Source: JAAGZL01 sp964628835
Lineage (GTDB): Bacteria > Pseudomonadota > Gammaproteobacteria > Chromatiales > Chromatiaceae
NCBI GenBank assembly: GCA_964628835.1
Contig: CAZVME010000019.1
Location: 1 to 50,521 of the forward strand
Length of the DNA: 50,521 bases
Direction: 5' to 3'
Below are positions 18,218-27,080 of this stretch, one piece after another (the stretch's first letter is position 1; every line of letters begins with the position of its first letter). The translations under genes were made by a program, and so were the position numbers. The notes under the pieces were generated by a model, which had not been told where the DNA came from, did not search any database, and saw only the letters and a program-made list of their open reading frames with translations.

Positions 18218-18246
18218 CTGACCTATTGCACTTTTTCTGGTAGAAT
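18218..18246 (+). promoter_or_regulatory. Candidate sigma-70 promoter upstream of the second waaG
   Basis: CTGACC (18218-18223), exactly 17 bases, then TAGAAT (18241-18246; 5/6 to TATAAT). It lies about 260 bp before the waaG start, giving a long leader if used. The -35 match is only 4/6. Confidence 0.3.
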
Positions 18247-18506
18247 TTAAACGACTAACGTGTAGATACTAACTCCTGTTACTTGAATACGCCATCGTTG
18301 CTTGTGGCAGTACATGTGGTGTGGTTATTTTAGAAACCCGGGTTCACAGAGTGGCCAAATAGATGCCTGATTTATTAAGTGCTCCCTGTTTACTGCGGTG
18401 ATGTAGCATTAAATGGGGAAGTAGAAGATTAGTCCGGTCTGTTCTAAAAGCCGTCCTCTTTTGCATGTATGGGTAGGCTTCGTTGAATCAGTTGGATTAA
18501 TAGTAG

Positions 18507-19628
18507 ATGAAATTGGCTTTTGTCCTTTTTAAGTATTTTCCCTTTGGTGGCTTGCAGCGTGACATGCTACGTATCGCCCATGTCTGCCAGGCTAGAGGCC
18601 ATGATATACATGTTTACTGCCTGACTTGGGAAGGTGATGTTCCTGATGGCATTGAGCTACATCTGTTACCGATTAAGCGCCTGACAAATCATTCAAAATA
18701 TGAGGCTTTTCACAAGGAACTGCAGATCCGTTTGGCGCAGGATGAAGTCGAGGGTGTTATTGGCTTCAACCGAATGCCGGGACTGGATATTTATTATGCA
18801 GCCGATGCATGTTTTAAAGAGAAGCTTTCTCAACGTAATAGGCTGCTTCAATTGGGGTCTCGCTACCGCCATTTTCTTGAGTATGAAGAGGCTGTATTCG
18901 GTAAGAAGTCGAACACCAATGTGTTGTTGATCTCCCCGCCCCAGCTGGAGAATTTCGTCCAGCACTATGGTACATCACGTGATCGTCTCCATTTGTTGCC
19001 GCCTGGGATTACCCGCGATCGGGTGGCTCCCTCTAATGCTCAAGAAATTCGTGCTCAATTTCGGAAAGAATTCAATCTGGTCGATGATGAGCGTCTGTTG
19101 TTGGCCATAGGCTCGGGTTTTAAGACAAAGGGTCTGGATCGTACCCTTCTGGCGTTTAACTCACTGCCTGCCAGGCTGCGGGAACGGACGCGCTTGCTAG
19201 CTATGGGCAATGATAATCCAGGGCCTTTTATCAGGATGGCAAAGAAGCTTGGGTTGGATGGGAGATTTGAAATTATGTCGGGACGGGATGATGTGCCCCA
19301 ATTTTTACAGGGAGGGGACCTCCTGGTTCATCCTGCCTATTATGAAAATACTGGTACGGTGTTGCTTGAAGCGCTGGTGGCAGGCTTGCCTGTGCTAACC
19401 ACAGATAGTTGTGGTTATGCTTTTCATGTCGAGCGATCAAAAGGTGGTTGCGTAGTCCCGTCACCATTTCAGCAGGAGCGGCTCAATCGGGAGTTGTTGC
19501 AGATGCTGGACTCTCCACGACGTGATGAATGGCGTAGCAATGGTATTGCGTACGGAGTGGTAGAAGATCTCTATAGCATGCCAGAGTTGGCTGCAGATAT
19601 TATTCTGGACCAGGTGTCCACCAAGTGA
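18507..19628 (+). CDS. waaG: WaaG-like LPS core glucosyltransferase (GT4), intact copy
   Basis: 373-residue GT-B transferase of the WaaG (RfaG) type, which transfers glucose from UDP-glucose to heptose of the inner core at the inner membrane. It begins MKLAFVLFKYFPFGGLQRDM, the typical acceptor-side loop. It has VIGFNRMPGLDIYYAADACF near 90-110 and the GT4 donor site GDLLVHPAYYENTGTVLLEA near 290 with the two glutamates. SGRDDVPQFL precedes the donor site. Length matches the family. The start is ATG 18507. Its end overlaps the next waaP by 4 bp (GTGA). It duplicates the apparently broken copy at the start of the window. Confidence 0.92.
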   Translation: MKLAFVLFKYFPFGGLQRDMLRIAHVCQARGHDIHVYCLTWEGDVPDGIELHLLPIKRLTNHSKYEAFHKELQIRLAQDEVEGVIGFNRMPGLDIYYAADACFKEKLSQRNRLLQLGSRYRHFLEYEEAVFGKKSNTNVLLISPPQLENFVQHYGTSRDRLHLLPPGITRDRVAPSNAQEIRAQFRKEFNLVDDERLLLAIGSGFKTKGLDRTLLAFNSLPARLRERTRLLAMGNDNPGPFIRMAKKLGLDGRFEIMSGRDDVPQFLQGGDLLVHPAYYENTGTVLLEALVAGLPVLTTDSCGYAFHVERSKGGCVVPSPFQQERLNRELLQMLDSPRRDEWRSNGIAYGVVEDLYSMPELAADIILDQVSTK

Positions 19629-20446
19629 TCTGGTTCTCTACTGGCTTCCTGGCTTCCTGGTCTGGGCGTATACCAACGCTGGCTGAGATCTTTGATATTT
19701 CCGGAGAGGTCTATCGCGCACCGGAAGGTGCCCAGCGGCGCACCCTTCGCTTTGAGTGTGGAGGTAAGGGGTTTTTCGTAAAACTGCACTGGGGGGTGGG
19801 TTGGAGGGAGATATTTAAGAACCTAATCAGCCTGCGACCACCCATACTTGGTGCGTCCAACGAGTGGCTTGCGATCCAGCGTTTGGAGCAGCTGGGAGTT
19901 GAGACCATGCGGCTTGCGGGCTACGGGCTGGAGGGGCGTAATCCTGCCAAACAGCGCTCCTTTGTCATAACTGAGGAACTGGCAAACTGTACCAGCCTGG
20001 AAGACTATTGCCGAGACTGGGTGCAGTCTCCACCAGAGTTTGCAGCGAAATTAAAGCTGGTTGAGCGGGTGGCTGAGATGTCTCGCCACCTGCATAATAA
20101 TGGGATTAACCATCGGGATTTCTACCTCTGCCATTTTTTGTTGCAGAACCCATGGGACGGGCGGAAGGACATGTTGCATCTTTACCTTATTGATCTGCAT
20201 CGGGTGCAGATCCGTGATAGAACCCCCAAGCGATGGATAGTAAAGGATATTGGTTCGCTCCTCTTTTCTGCCATGGATATCGGGCTTACCCGGCGTGATG
20301 TTTTGCGGTTCTTGCGCACATATTTTGCGCGTCCGCTTCGTGTGGTTTTGACAGAAGAGGCAACTTTTTTGCGCACAGTACAACAAAGGGCTGACGCCCT
20401 CTATGCAACCAGACCCTTGTTAGAGGATGCGACGCAGAGGGAATAG
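19625..20446 (+). CDS. waaP: WaaP-like LPS core heptose kinase, second copy
   Basis: 273-residue paralogue of the kinase at 483-1292, with the same landmarks: GGKGFFVKLHWGVGW, LRPPILGASNEW, the catalytic NHRDFYLCHF, and LYLIDLHRVQIRDR. Similarity runs along the full length, and both copies sit directly after a waaG gene. The start is GTG 19625, overlapping the waaG stop. It probably phosphorylates core heptose. Whether it is redundant with, or replaces, the first copy cannot be told from sequence. The N-terminal 14 residues are not shared with the first copy, so an internal start cannot be excluded. Confidence 0.9.
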   Translation: MIWFSTGFLASWSGRIPTLAEIFDISGEVYRAPEGAQRRTLRFECGGKGFFVKLHWGVGWREIFKNLISLRPPILGASNEWLAIQRLEQLGVETMRLAGYGLEGRNPAKQRSFVITEELANCTSLEDYCRDWVQSPPEFAAKLKLVERVAEMSRHLHNNGINHRDFYLCHFLLQNPWDGRKDMLHLYLIDLHRVQIRDRTPKRWIVKDIGSLLFSAMDIGLTRRDVLRFLRTYFARPLRVVLTEEATFLRTVQQRADALYATRPLLEDATQRE

Positions 20447-20534
20447 GAGAGGCTTTTTGGGAACAGGTTACATGCTATTATGTAGCAAATGATCTTCAAG
20501 CATGTCGATGCTTATACGCAACTACGCAAAATAA

Positions 20535-21464
20535 ATGACAAACCAGCAAGATATCTCAGTCATCATGTCCTGTTACAACAACGAGGATACCATTCTCGAT
20601 GCTGTGAACAGTATTCTTGAGCAACATTTTTCATCTTTTGAGTTGATTGTTGTTAATGACGGCTCTAGTGATGGCACAAAAGAAAAGCTTAATTCCATAA
20701 GGCACCCGCGCTTAAAATTCATCAATAATCCAGAAAATATCGGATTGACCAGGTCGCTTAATAAGGCTCTTTCCATGTCCCAAGGGCGTTATATTGCACG
20801 CCAGGACGCCGATGATGTGTCCATGCCAGGGCGGCTGGAAAAACAATTCAACTATATGGAAGCCCACTTGGATGTTGCTGTGCTTGGTACTGGTCGGGCA
20901 ACCCTGGATGAACAGGGGAAGGTGTTGTCCTCACTATCGCTTTCTAAAGAGCCAACATTTACCGATCTACTAAAGAGTAACTGCTTTGTTCATGGGTCAG
21001 TCATGATACGCAAGGAAGTGTTAAATGATATGGGTAGTTACAACGAAGATTTTCGTTTTACTCAGGATTATGAGCTATGGTTGAGAATCGCAGAAAAATA
21101 TCGGGTTATGAATCTGCAGGAACCATTATATGGGGTTCGTCGCCATAATAACCGCGTCACTCTAACCCAGCTTCCTAAAGCGGTATTATATAGATTATTG
21201 GCAAAAAATATGTACCAGGGAAAAATTTCACCTGAGATCATGGGTAGGATTCAAGAGCAGGGAATAGATGTCTACTATGATTCTTTGTGCAAGAGAGATA
21301 GAGTCGAATTTCATAAGAAAGCGATCTCGAAATATAAAAATAACGCCCTCTATAGTGAGGCCAAAAATCACCTCGTTGAGTTGATTAAATTAAAGCCATA
21401 CTCAGTAAATCTAATTGTCGAACTGGCCATTCTTGATCTTAAGGAACGCGTTAATAATTCATAG
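20535..21464 (+). CDS. Family 2 glycosyltransferase
   Basis: 309-residue GT-A fold transferase. The N-terminal nucleotide-binding region is SVIMSCYNNEDTILDAVNSI, then ELIVVNDGSSDGT. The metal-binding DxD is in ARQDADDVSMPGR near residue 95, and the acceptor/base region is FTQDYELWLRIAE near 175. This pattern is common in O-antigen sugar transferases acting on undecaprenyl-linked intermediates in the cytoplasm. The C-terminal 100 residues are helical and basic. It sits 88 bp after the second waaP and before an 840-bp gap. Donor and linkage cannot be predicted. Confidence 0.88.
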   Translation: MTNQQDISVIMSCYNNEDTILDAVNSILEQHFSSFELIVVNDGSSDGTKEKLNSIRHPRLKFINNPENIGLTRSLNKALSMSQGRYIARQDADDVSMPGRLEKQFNYMEAHLDVAVLGTGRATLDEQGKVLSSLSLSKEPTFTDLLKSNCFVHGSVMIRKEVLNDMGSYNEDFRFTQDYELWLRIAEKYRVMNLQEPLYGVRRHNNRVTLTQLPKAVLYRLLAKNMYQGKISPEIMGRIQEQGIDVYYDSLCKRDRVEFHKKAISKYKNNALYSEAKNHLVELIKLKPYSVNLIVELAILDLKERVNNS

Positions 21465-22305
21465 TTGGGCTCGTAATAAATTCCACGTCATGACATATTT
21501 TCAGACATCAGGTTAAGTTCCTCAAAAACTGCAATATATTGGCGATCACAATACCCTATGGAATAATCTGTGCTGGCTTTGATGCTCAGCTCTCGTTGTT
21601 TTGAAGCTCATTCTCAGGAGCCGGTATCAATTGTGGGAATATGATGTGTAGGGCATTGCGGTAGTGTGCGGATTATTTAACACCCGCACCTGCGCTCTAT
21701 GGTAATAAATGAATCCTGATTGTTTGGTGTAAGCGCTGTCATTCCAGCCTTGTTTGCAAAGCAGACTGCATCCATCGTGATCTACGTCCATTTTTACTGT
21801 GTTGGCTATGGGGATGGCTTATCAGCTGCGAAATGGACGCTGCATATTAGGGCAACTCTGATTAATTCTGTAAAATAAACCGGCAAGTCAGATATGCGTT
21901 GCGTATATGAAGTAGTGGTCCTGTTATCTGGCATGGTTATGTGGTACACACGGCCACGATTGGGCGCGGAAACAATAAACAAGACCCATGGTACTGTTGC
22001 AATTTGGCAGTGTATTCATCCCTGGTCTGGAGATCCTGCAGATCTCCTGGTGATTATGATGAATAGTGTGATTAGAAAAAACCTTAAAGCACATTGTAAA
22101 GAGTGTCAAAAGATTGGAATGGAGGTGCAGATTTTTGACGGTGCCCCCTGCTTTCTGGTTTTAGCTTTGCCGGGTTAATATAGAGGAAACCAGGAATCCC
22201 TTGGTCAAGTGCAGGTAACATTCTGAAACTACATGACGAATAGACAGCATACTGCCAATTCTGCTAATCAATTTAGTCTGATGACTCCATTGATTCCACG
22301 CCCGC
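21465..22305 (+). other. Gene-free stretch before the wzx gene
   Basis: 841 bp without a gene I can support. The longest open frame (21894-22178, 94 codons) lacks family motifs and a ribosome-binding site. A perfect 7-bp inverted repeat (ggagatc / gatctcc, 5-base loop) lies at 22029-22047. No transposase motif was recognised. It may hold a promoter or leader for the downstream operon, but no convincing promoter was found. Confidence 0.5.
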
Positions 22306-23655
22306 ATGGCCGTTGCTGACGTGCGGAATCGAGATCCCTTACCGCTAACCGATGGAGGTCTGCGTACTTTTCTGGTACGGGGAGTGCTGGGTAGCGGCGC
22401 GCTTAAGGTTGCCCAGGCCCTATTGTCGCTGGTACTCGCGATTCTGCTGGCTCGCATTTTGGGGCCGGAAGGGTATGGCGTCTACACCTTCGCCTTTTCC
22501 TTAGCAACCGTGCTTGCTATTCCGGCCCAAATGGGGCTGCCGACCCTGGTGGTGCGAGAGATGCCCCGTTACCACCTGAATGAGGAGTGGGGGCTGCTGC
22601 GTGGTCTTCTGCGCCGCGCCAATCAGGCCGTCCTGGGCTTTACTATACTGCTGATGCTAGCTGCAGCAGTGGTCTTGTGGTTGTTTGGCGAGGCAGATGA
22701 AGCGCAGCGCATGACAATCGCATGGGCTCTATTGCTGGTACCTCTCATCGCTCTTGGTGGGCTTAGAAGTGCAGCCCTACGTGGTTTACATAAGGTGGTA
22801 CAGGGTCAGTTTTCTGAGTTACTGCGCCCAGCCTTTTTTGTTGCCCTTACTGTGGTTGCCCTGCTCACAGGTGCCCTTGGCCCACCACAGGCCATGGCGC
22901 TCCATAGCCTGGCGGCATTTCTGTCCTTCAGTGTAGGTGTGGTGCTGCTCCTGCGTGTGCTCCCGCCGGCTGTGCGCAACGCTGTGCCGGCCTATGAAAC
23001 ACGGACATGGGTAAAGAGTATCCTGCCGCTTTCATTGCTTGCGGGGATGCAGGTGATCGATGCTCAAGCCGATATCTTGATGCTCGCTCTGTTCACTACA
23101 AACGAGGAGGTGGGTATATACCGTGTGGCAGCGCAAGGAGCTGGTTTGGTGGCCTTCACTCTCACGGTGGTTAACATGGTTATTGCACCACAGATATCCC
23201 ATCAATATCATGATGGCAATATGGCGAACTTGCAGCGCATGGTGACGTGGAGTTCGCGGGCTATTCTCATCACATCACTCCCCGTGGCCACTGCTTTCAT
23301 TTTTTTCGGCGCACCCATTCTAAGTGTGCTCTTCGGCGTCGAGTATGCGGCTGGCAGTACCGCACTTGCCATCCTTTGCCTTGGGCAGTTGGTCAACGTG
23401 GCCACGGGGTCGGTTGGCTACTTGCTCAATATGACCGGTTATGAAAAGGATACCGTTAGGGTGGTGATGGTGACGGTGTTTGTCAACATCGTACTCAATC
23501 TTGCTCTTATCCCGCTCTTTGGAATAGAGGGTGCGGCCAGCGCGACAGCACTGAGCCTCGCCACCAGGAACATCCTGCTGTACCGGCAGGTTCGCAAACG
23601 GCTGGGGATCGATAGTTTCGCTATCCCATTCTTAAAAGCTAAACATACATTATGA
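22306..23655 (+). CDS. wzx: Wzx-type O-antigen flippase
   Basis: 449-residue membrane protein of the MATE/MOP polysaccharide exporter group. It has about 12-14 hydrophobic helices and the early family signature ARILGPEGYGVYTFAFSLAT near residues 50-69. Basic loops such as LRGLLRRANQ separate the helices. GSVGYLLNMTGYEKDTVR near 370 is a typical late-helix region. It would flip undecaprenyl-linked repeat units to the periplasm. The start is ATG 22306; no good ribosome-binding site is visible, and a start slightly downstream is possible. It overlaps the sulfotransferase gene by 4 bp (ATGA), so the two are coupled. The gene symbol denotes role only. Confidence 0.85.
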   Translation: MAVADVRNRDPLPLTDGGLRTFLVRGVLGSGALKVAQALLSLVLAILLARILGPEGYGVYTFAFSLATVLAIPAQMGLPTLVVREMPRYHLNEEWGLLRGLLRRANQAVLGFTILLMLAAAVVLWLFGEADEAQRMTIAWALLLVPLIALGGLRSAALRGLHKVVQGQFSELLRPAFFVALTVVALLTGALGPPQAMALHSLAAFLSFSVGVVLLLRVLPPAVRNAVPAYETRTWVKSILPLSLLAGMQVIDAQADILMLALFTTNEEVGIYRVAAQGAGLVAFTLTVVNMVIAPQISHQYHDGNMANLQRMVTWSSRAILITSLPVATAFIFFGAPILSVLFGVEYAAGSTALAILCLGQLVNVATGSVGYLLNMTGYEKDTVRVVMVTVFVNIVLNLALIPLFGIEGAASATALSLATRNILLYRQVRKRLGIDSFAIPFLKAKHTL

Positions 23656-24536
23656 AAAAGCCTAATTTTTTTATCATTGGTGCGCCAAAATGTGGTACCA
23701 CATCATTGGCATCATGGCTTGGTGCTCATCCTCTGGTGTTTATGTCGCCAGACAAGGAACCACACTATTTTAATGAAGATACTCCTAGAAGAATCACGAA
23801 ACTGAAGGAGTATGAGAAACTATTCAAGCAAGCCACTGTGGCGCAAAGAGCAATTGGCGAGGCATCAACCGGCTACCTGCTATCCGCAACTGCGGTGCCA
23901 AATATTTTACGTTACAATCCCAACGCCAAGTTCATAGTTATGCTGCGAAACCCCATTGATATGGCGCCTTCTCTCCATGAGCAACGTCTGTATCAATTTG
24001 TTGAAGACATAGCAGACTTTGAGGTTGCGTGGCAGATGCAAGACCAACGGCGCCAAAACCGTCAAATTCCTTCTGGGTGCAATGACCCACTTCATCTTCA
24101 GTATGGTGCCTATTGTAAAATTGGCGCCCAGGTTGAGCGTTTGCTAAAGATAGTCAAACGTGACCGCAGCCACTTTATTTTTCTTGATAGCCTTAAATTG
24201 CAACCTCGTGTTGAGTGGCTTTCATTGCTAGATTTCCTTGAGATACCAGATGATGGTAGGGTGAAATTTCCTGCCGAAAACACTGCAAAGGTGCGTAAAA
24301 ACGTGAAGTTGGCCCGCTGGATCCTTCGAGCTGGACGGATCAGACGTAGACTCCTAGGTCGTCACTTCCAACTTGGGATACTAAATAGAGCAAACCGCGC
24401 GACGACGGTCGAGCGCGCTCGTTCATCTCTCAGTGCTGCCATGAAAGAGCGGTTGGTGGATTACTTTCATGAGGACATTAGACTACTAAGTGAACTAGTG
24501 GATCGGGACCTATCTGCTTGGCTTGATCCAAAATGA
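23652..24536 (+). CDS. PAPS-dependent sulfotransferase
   Basis: 294-residue sulfotransferase (Sulfotransfer_1 type) with all expected landmarks. The 5'-phosphosulfate loop is FIIGAPKCGTTSLASWLGAH near residues 7-26, followed by KEPHYFNEDTP. The 3'-phosphate motif is KFIVMLRNPIDMAPS near 91-105. YGAYCKIGAQVERLL near 152 resembles the substrate-side helix of heparan-type enzymes. It transfers sulfate from PAPS to a sugar hydroxyl or amine. Being coupled to the flippase gene, it very likely acts on the lipid-linked repeat unit before export. It is the best-conserved of the three sulfotransferases here. Confidence 0.9.
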   Translation: MKKPNFFIIGAPKCGTTSLASWLGAHPLVFMSPDKEPHYFNEDTPRRITKLKEYEKLFKQATVAQRAIGEASTGYLLSATAVPNILRYNPNAKFIVMLRNPIDMAPSLHEQRLYQFVEDIADFEVAWQMQDQRRQNRQIPSGCNDPLHLQYGAYCKIGAQVERLLKIVKRDRSHFIFLDSLKLQPRVEWLSLLDFLEIPDDGRVKFPAENTAKVRKNVKLARWILRAGRIRRRLLGRHFQLGILNRANRATTVERARSSLSAAMKERLVDYFHEDIRLLSELVDRDLSAWLDPK

Positions 24537-24564
24537 AGAAAGATTATTTAAGGCGAGAATTATA

Positions 24565-25689
24565 ATGCGGCAGACAGATACCGGTGGCTTGAGTTGTCGC
24601 TTGGCCCTTTACCTTCCGTCGCTCAGGGGGGGTGGGGCGGAACGAGTAATGCTCAATTTGGCCAATGGTTTTGCCAAGCGCGGGCTGACTGTGGACCTCG
24701 TTCTGGCCCAACAAGAAGGTCCATATCTGAGCGAGGTGCCGGAAAATGTCAATGTGGTGGATTTAAAGGCAAGGCGGGTTCTTACAAGCCTGCCAGCGCT
24801 GGTGCGTTACCTGCGCAGGGAGCAGCCGGTCGCGTTGCTCTCGGCCATGGGTAATGCCAATATTATCGCGCTTTGGGCGCGAAAGCTTGCCAGGGCGCGA
24901 ACGCACGTTGTAGTGAGTGCCCATAATACACTTTCTGAAAACGCGAAATATTCGAATGGCCGAGGGCGGCTGATACCCTATATCGCGCGGTGGTGTTACG
25001 GTTGGGCGGATGGCATCGTTGCAGTTTCTCGAGGGGTTGCTGATGATTTGAGCAATACTATTGACCTGCCACGAGAAAGAATTCGTGTTATTTATAATCC
25101 CGTGGTTGTGCCGGAGCTTTTCGAACTGGCCAAGGAACCGGTGGAGCACCCGTGGTTTCGTACCGGCGAGCCGCCGGTCATACTCAGTGCTGGTCGTTTG
25201 ACCTCCGCTAAAGACTACCCCACGCTGCTCCGGGCCTTTTCTCTGGTCACAATAGAGCATCCAGTGCGATTGGTTATCCTGGGTGAAGGTGAGGGGCGGG
25301 CCAGGCTTGAAGCGATGGTTCGGTACTTAGAACTGGAGGATGTTGTGAGTTTGCCTGGCTTTGTAAAGAATCCCTATGCCTATATGTCTAAGGCTACTCT
25401 GTTTGTACTGTCGTCGGTCACCGAAGGGTTATCCTCTGTATTGGTAGAGGCGTTGGCGGTGGGTACGCCTGTGGTAGCCACTGATTGCCCGAGCGGCCCT
25501 GCGGAAATACTAGAAAACGGGCGTTGGGGACGGCTGGTGCCGGTAGGCGATGCGGATCTACTCGCAGCGGCTATGATGGAGGCGCTAGGTGATCCAAGTC
25601 CGTCAGATATTGCTCGCCGTGTGATGACTTTTGGGGCCGGTCAGGCGGTGTCTGAGTACCTGTCGGTACTGGGGTTGATAAGTGACTAA
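24565..25689 (+). CDS. Family 4 glycosyltransferase
   Basis: 374-residue GT-B transferase. The acceptor loop is LPSLRGGGAERVMLNLANGF, with IVAVSRGVADDLSN mid-protein. The donor site is SSVTEGLSSVLVEALAVGTP with the E-x7-E pair, and ILSAGRLTSAKDYPTLLRAF carries the R/K diphosphate contacts. ATG 24565 is preferred over the frame-open ATG at 24523: it is preceded by aaggcgag and does not overlap the sulfotransferase stop. Its end overlaps the next gene by 8 bp. It probably adds one sugar of the O-unit. Confidence 0.88.
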   Translation: MRQTDTGGLSCRLALYLPSLRGGGAERVMLNLANGFAKRGLTVDLVLAQQEGPYLSEVPENVNVVDLKARRVLTSLPALVRYLRREQPVALLSAMGNANIIALWARKLARARTHVVVSAHNTLSENAKYSNGRGRLIPYIARWCYGWADGIVAVSRGVADDLSNTIDLPRERIRVIYNPVVVPELFELAKEPVEHPWFRTGEPPVILSAGRLTSAKDYPTLLRAFSLVTIEHPVRLVILGEGEGRARLEAMVRYLELEDVVSLPGFVKNPYAYMSKATLFVLSSVTEGLSSVLVEALAVGTPVVATDCPSGPAEILENGRWGRLVPVGDADLLAAAMMEALGDPSPSDIARRVMTFGAGQAVSEYLSVLGLISD

Positions 25690-27004
25690 CTTTGCTATCT
25701 TGCTAGGATTTATGTTCATGGCTGTCTGTGCGGCATTCGCGATACTGCACAGCATGCGCCTAGGTAGAATGACGCTATTAGACTGGGCTTTTCTCAGTAT
25801 GGCCGGAATCTATGGTGGCGGGTGGGCGTTGGTGGTGTTTGTTACAAAGCAAGGTGGTAACCCCGCTTGGTCGGTTTGGCTTCTTCCATTTGAAAGGCTC
25901 TATCCGATTCATACTCTCTGCAGCTTGCTTCTCGCAGGCTCGATTGTGATTGGATGGGTGCGAATGGGGACGCTGTTGCGAGTTCAAAAATATCAATGGC
26001 CACTTAGCTCTTTGAAGAGTAGTGAAGACCGGTTGGTTACAGTGATGTGGTTGTTGCTTTCTGTTGCTTTTTTAACGCAATGGCTTTACTCACAGGCTTA
26101 TGACGGCTTTATCGGTACGCTCGAATATTCTTCAGCAATCCGTTCATCCAGATTTGATGTGGTTCCACACAATACCTTTAGCTTTCTTAAGCCATTCGGT
26201 GGTCTGGCTTTTTTAGCGTCGTTTGGGTTTTTCGGTCTATGGTTGTCGAATCAGCGCCGTGCGGGTGTTTTTATCGGCCTTGCGGTCTCCATCCTGTTTT
26301 CGCTTTATCTGCTTTATTCATGGCAAGGACGGATAAAATTTCTCGTATATTTGGCAACCTTTGTGCTCGGGGTATTGTTGTACCGGCGCCCGCGTCCATT
26401 GAACCTGATAGTGACGGGTGCGGTAATAATGTGTGCCATCGTTGTTGCCACCTACTATGTTAGCATCTTGTCGGATTTGAAATCCACTGACAATTTGCAT
26501 GTCTTTCTGGCACACGAACTTTCGTTTCCATTTGGTAGCTTCTTTGCTCAGCTTGATTTGGGGGAGCACCTGTTACGTGGTTTTAAAGATTTCTTTGTGT
26601 CACCCATATATTTGTTGCCCTCATCGTGGTGGTCAGAATGGGTAGAAAGTATTAGCCAGGTCAATACCACCGTACTCAAGGGTGCACCTAAGGGTGAACG
26701 TGGGGTGACTGGCGGTGTTCCAACCGATTTGCTTACACTTGGACTTATGCAAGCATCGGTCTTTGGTATCGTCGTTGTCGGTATTATGTTCGGGGTTCTA
26801 CTTCGTTTATCCCAGTACCTGCTAGATCGGCTTCCTCATACGGGGGTGCGTGCCGTTTTCGAAGCTTATGTTGCGCTTTCAATTGCCGCGCTGGGAGTTT
26901 TTTACGCCCAACCAGAACTGTTTATTCCAGGCAATTTTGCTTTACTTGTGGCGACGGTGCTGTTGATTATTTTTCTTAAAATACCGAGGTTTCGATGGTT
27001 CTAG
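25682..27004 (+). CDS. wzy: Wzy-like O-antigen polymerase (oligosaccharide repeat unit polymerase)
   Basis: 440-residue polytopic membrane protein with about 11-12 hydrophobic segments. It has a large loop around residues 285-350 (FFVSPIYLLPSSWWSEWVES, then a stretch ending GERGVTGGVPTDLLTLG). Wzy proteins have little sequence conservation, but size, topology, the late loop containing G-x-T-x-G-x-P-T-D, and position between Wzx and glycosyltransferases fit. It would join repeat units at the periplasmic face. It could alternatively be an O-antigen ligase (WaaL); absence of the usual ligase motif, as far as can be judged by eye, favours Wzy. Confidence 0.72.
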   Translation: MTNFAILLGFMFMAVCAAFAILHSMRLGRMTLLDWAFLSMAGIYGGGWALVVFVTKQGGNPAWSVWLLPFERLYPIHTLCSLLLAGSIVIGWVRMGTLLRVQKYQWPLSSLKSSEDRLVTVMWLLLSVAFLTQWLYSQAYDGFIGTLEYSSAIRSSRFDVVPHNTFSFLKPFGGLAFLASFGFFGLWLSNQRRAGVFIGLAVSILFSLYLLYSWQGRIKFLVYLATFVLGVLLYRRPRPLNLIVTGAVIMCAIVVATYYVSILSDLKSTDNLHVFLAHELSFPFGSFFAQLDLGEHLLRGFKDFFVSPIYLLPSSWWSEWVESISQVNTTVLKGAPKGERGVTGGVPTDLLTLGLMQASVFGIVVVGIMFGVLLRLSQYLLDRLPHTGVRAVFEAYVALSIAALGVFYAQPELFIPGNFALLVATVLLIIFLKIPRFRWF

Positions 27005-27065
27005 ACACACCATCGATTGCATGCAAGATATGCAAACGTCTTTCAGTGATGGATAGGGGGTTCTC

Positions 27066-27072
27066 GGGGAGG
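27066..27072 (+). promoter_or_regulatory. Strong ribosome-binding site before a TTG start
   Basis: GGGGAGG lies 8 bases before TTG 27081. The codons after the TTG read KIVHIITGLSTGGAQR, the expected GT4 N-terminus, so the rare start codon is well supported. Confidence 0.6.
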
Positions 27073-27080
27073 CTGGTGGA

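Larger units (their letters stand above)
17541..18506 (+). other. Gene-free stretch with IS5 debris
   Basis: 966 bp without a credible complete gene. It holds a minus-strand IS5-family remnant near 17695-17830 and a candidate promoter at 18218-18246. The short open frames at 17735-18004 and 18023-18250 have no recognisable motif. No tRNA, attachment site or JUMPstart/ops-like element was seen. Confidence 0.6.

Noticed and set aside
17541..18506. JUMPstart/ops element before the O-antigen genes
   Set aside because: I looked for the GGCGGTAGC core in the gaps upstream of the gene blocks and did not find it.
22029..22047. Perfect 7-bp inverted repeat as an operator or terminator
   Set aside because: It is isolated, with no T-run or nearby promoter; such a short palindrome can arise by chance.
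21894..22178. 94-codon plus-strand open frame as a hypothetical gene
   Set aside because: No family motif, no ribosome-binding site, and a composition like the surrounding non-coding DNA. It cannot be excluded, but is not supported.
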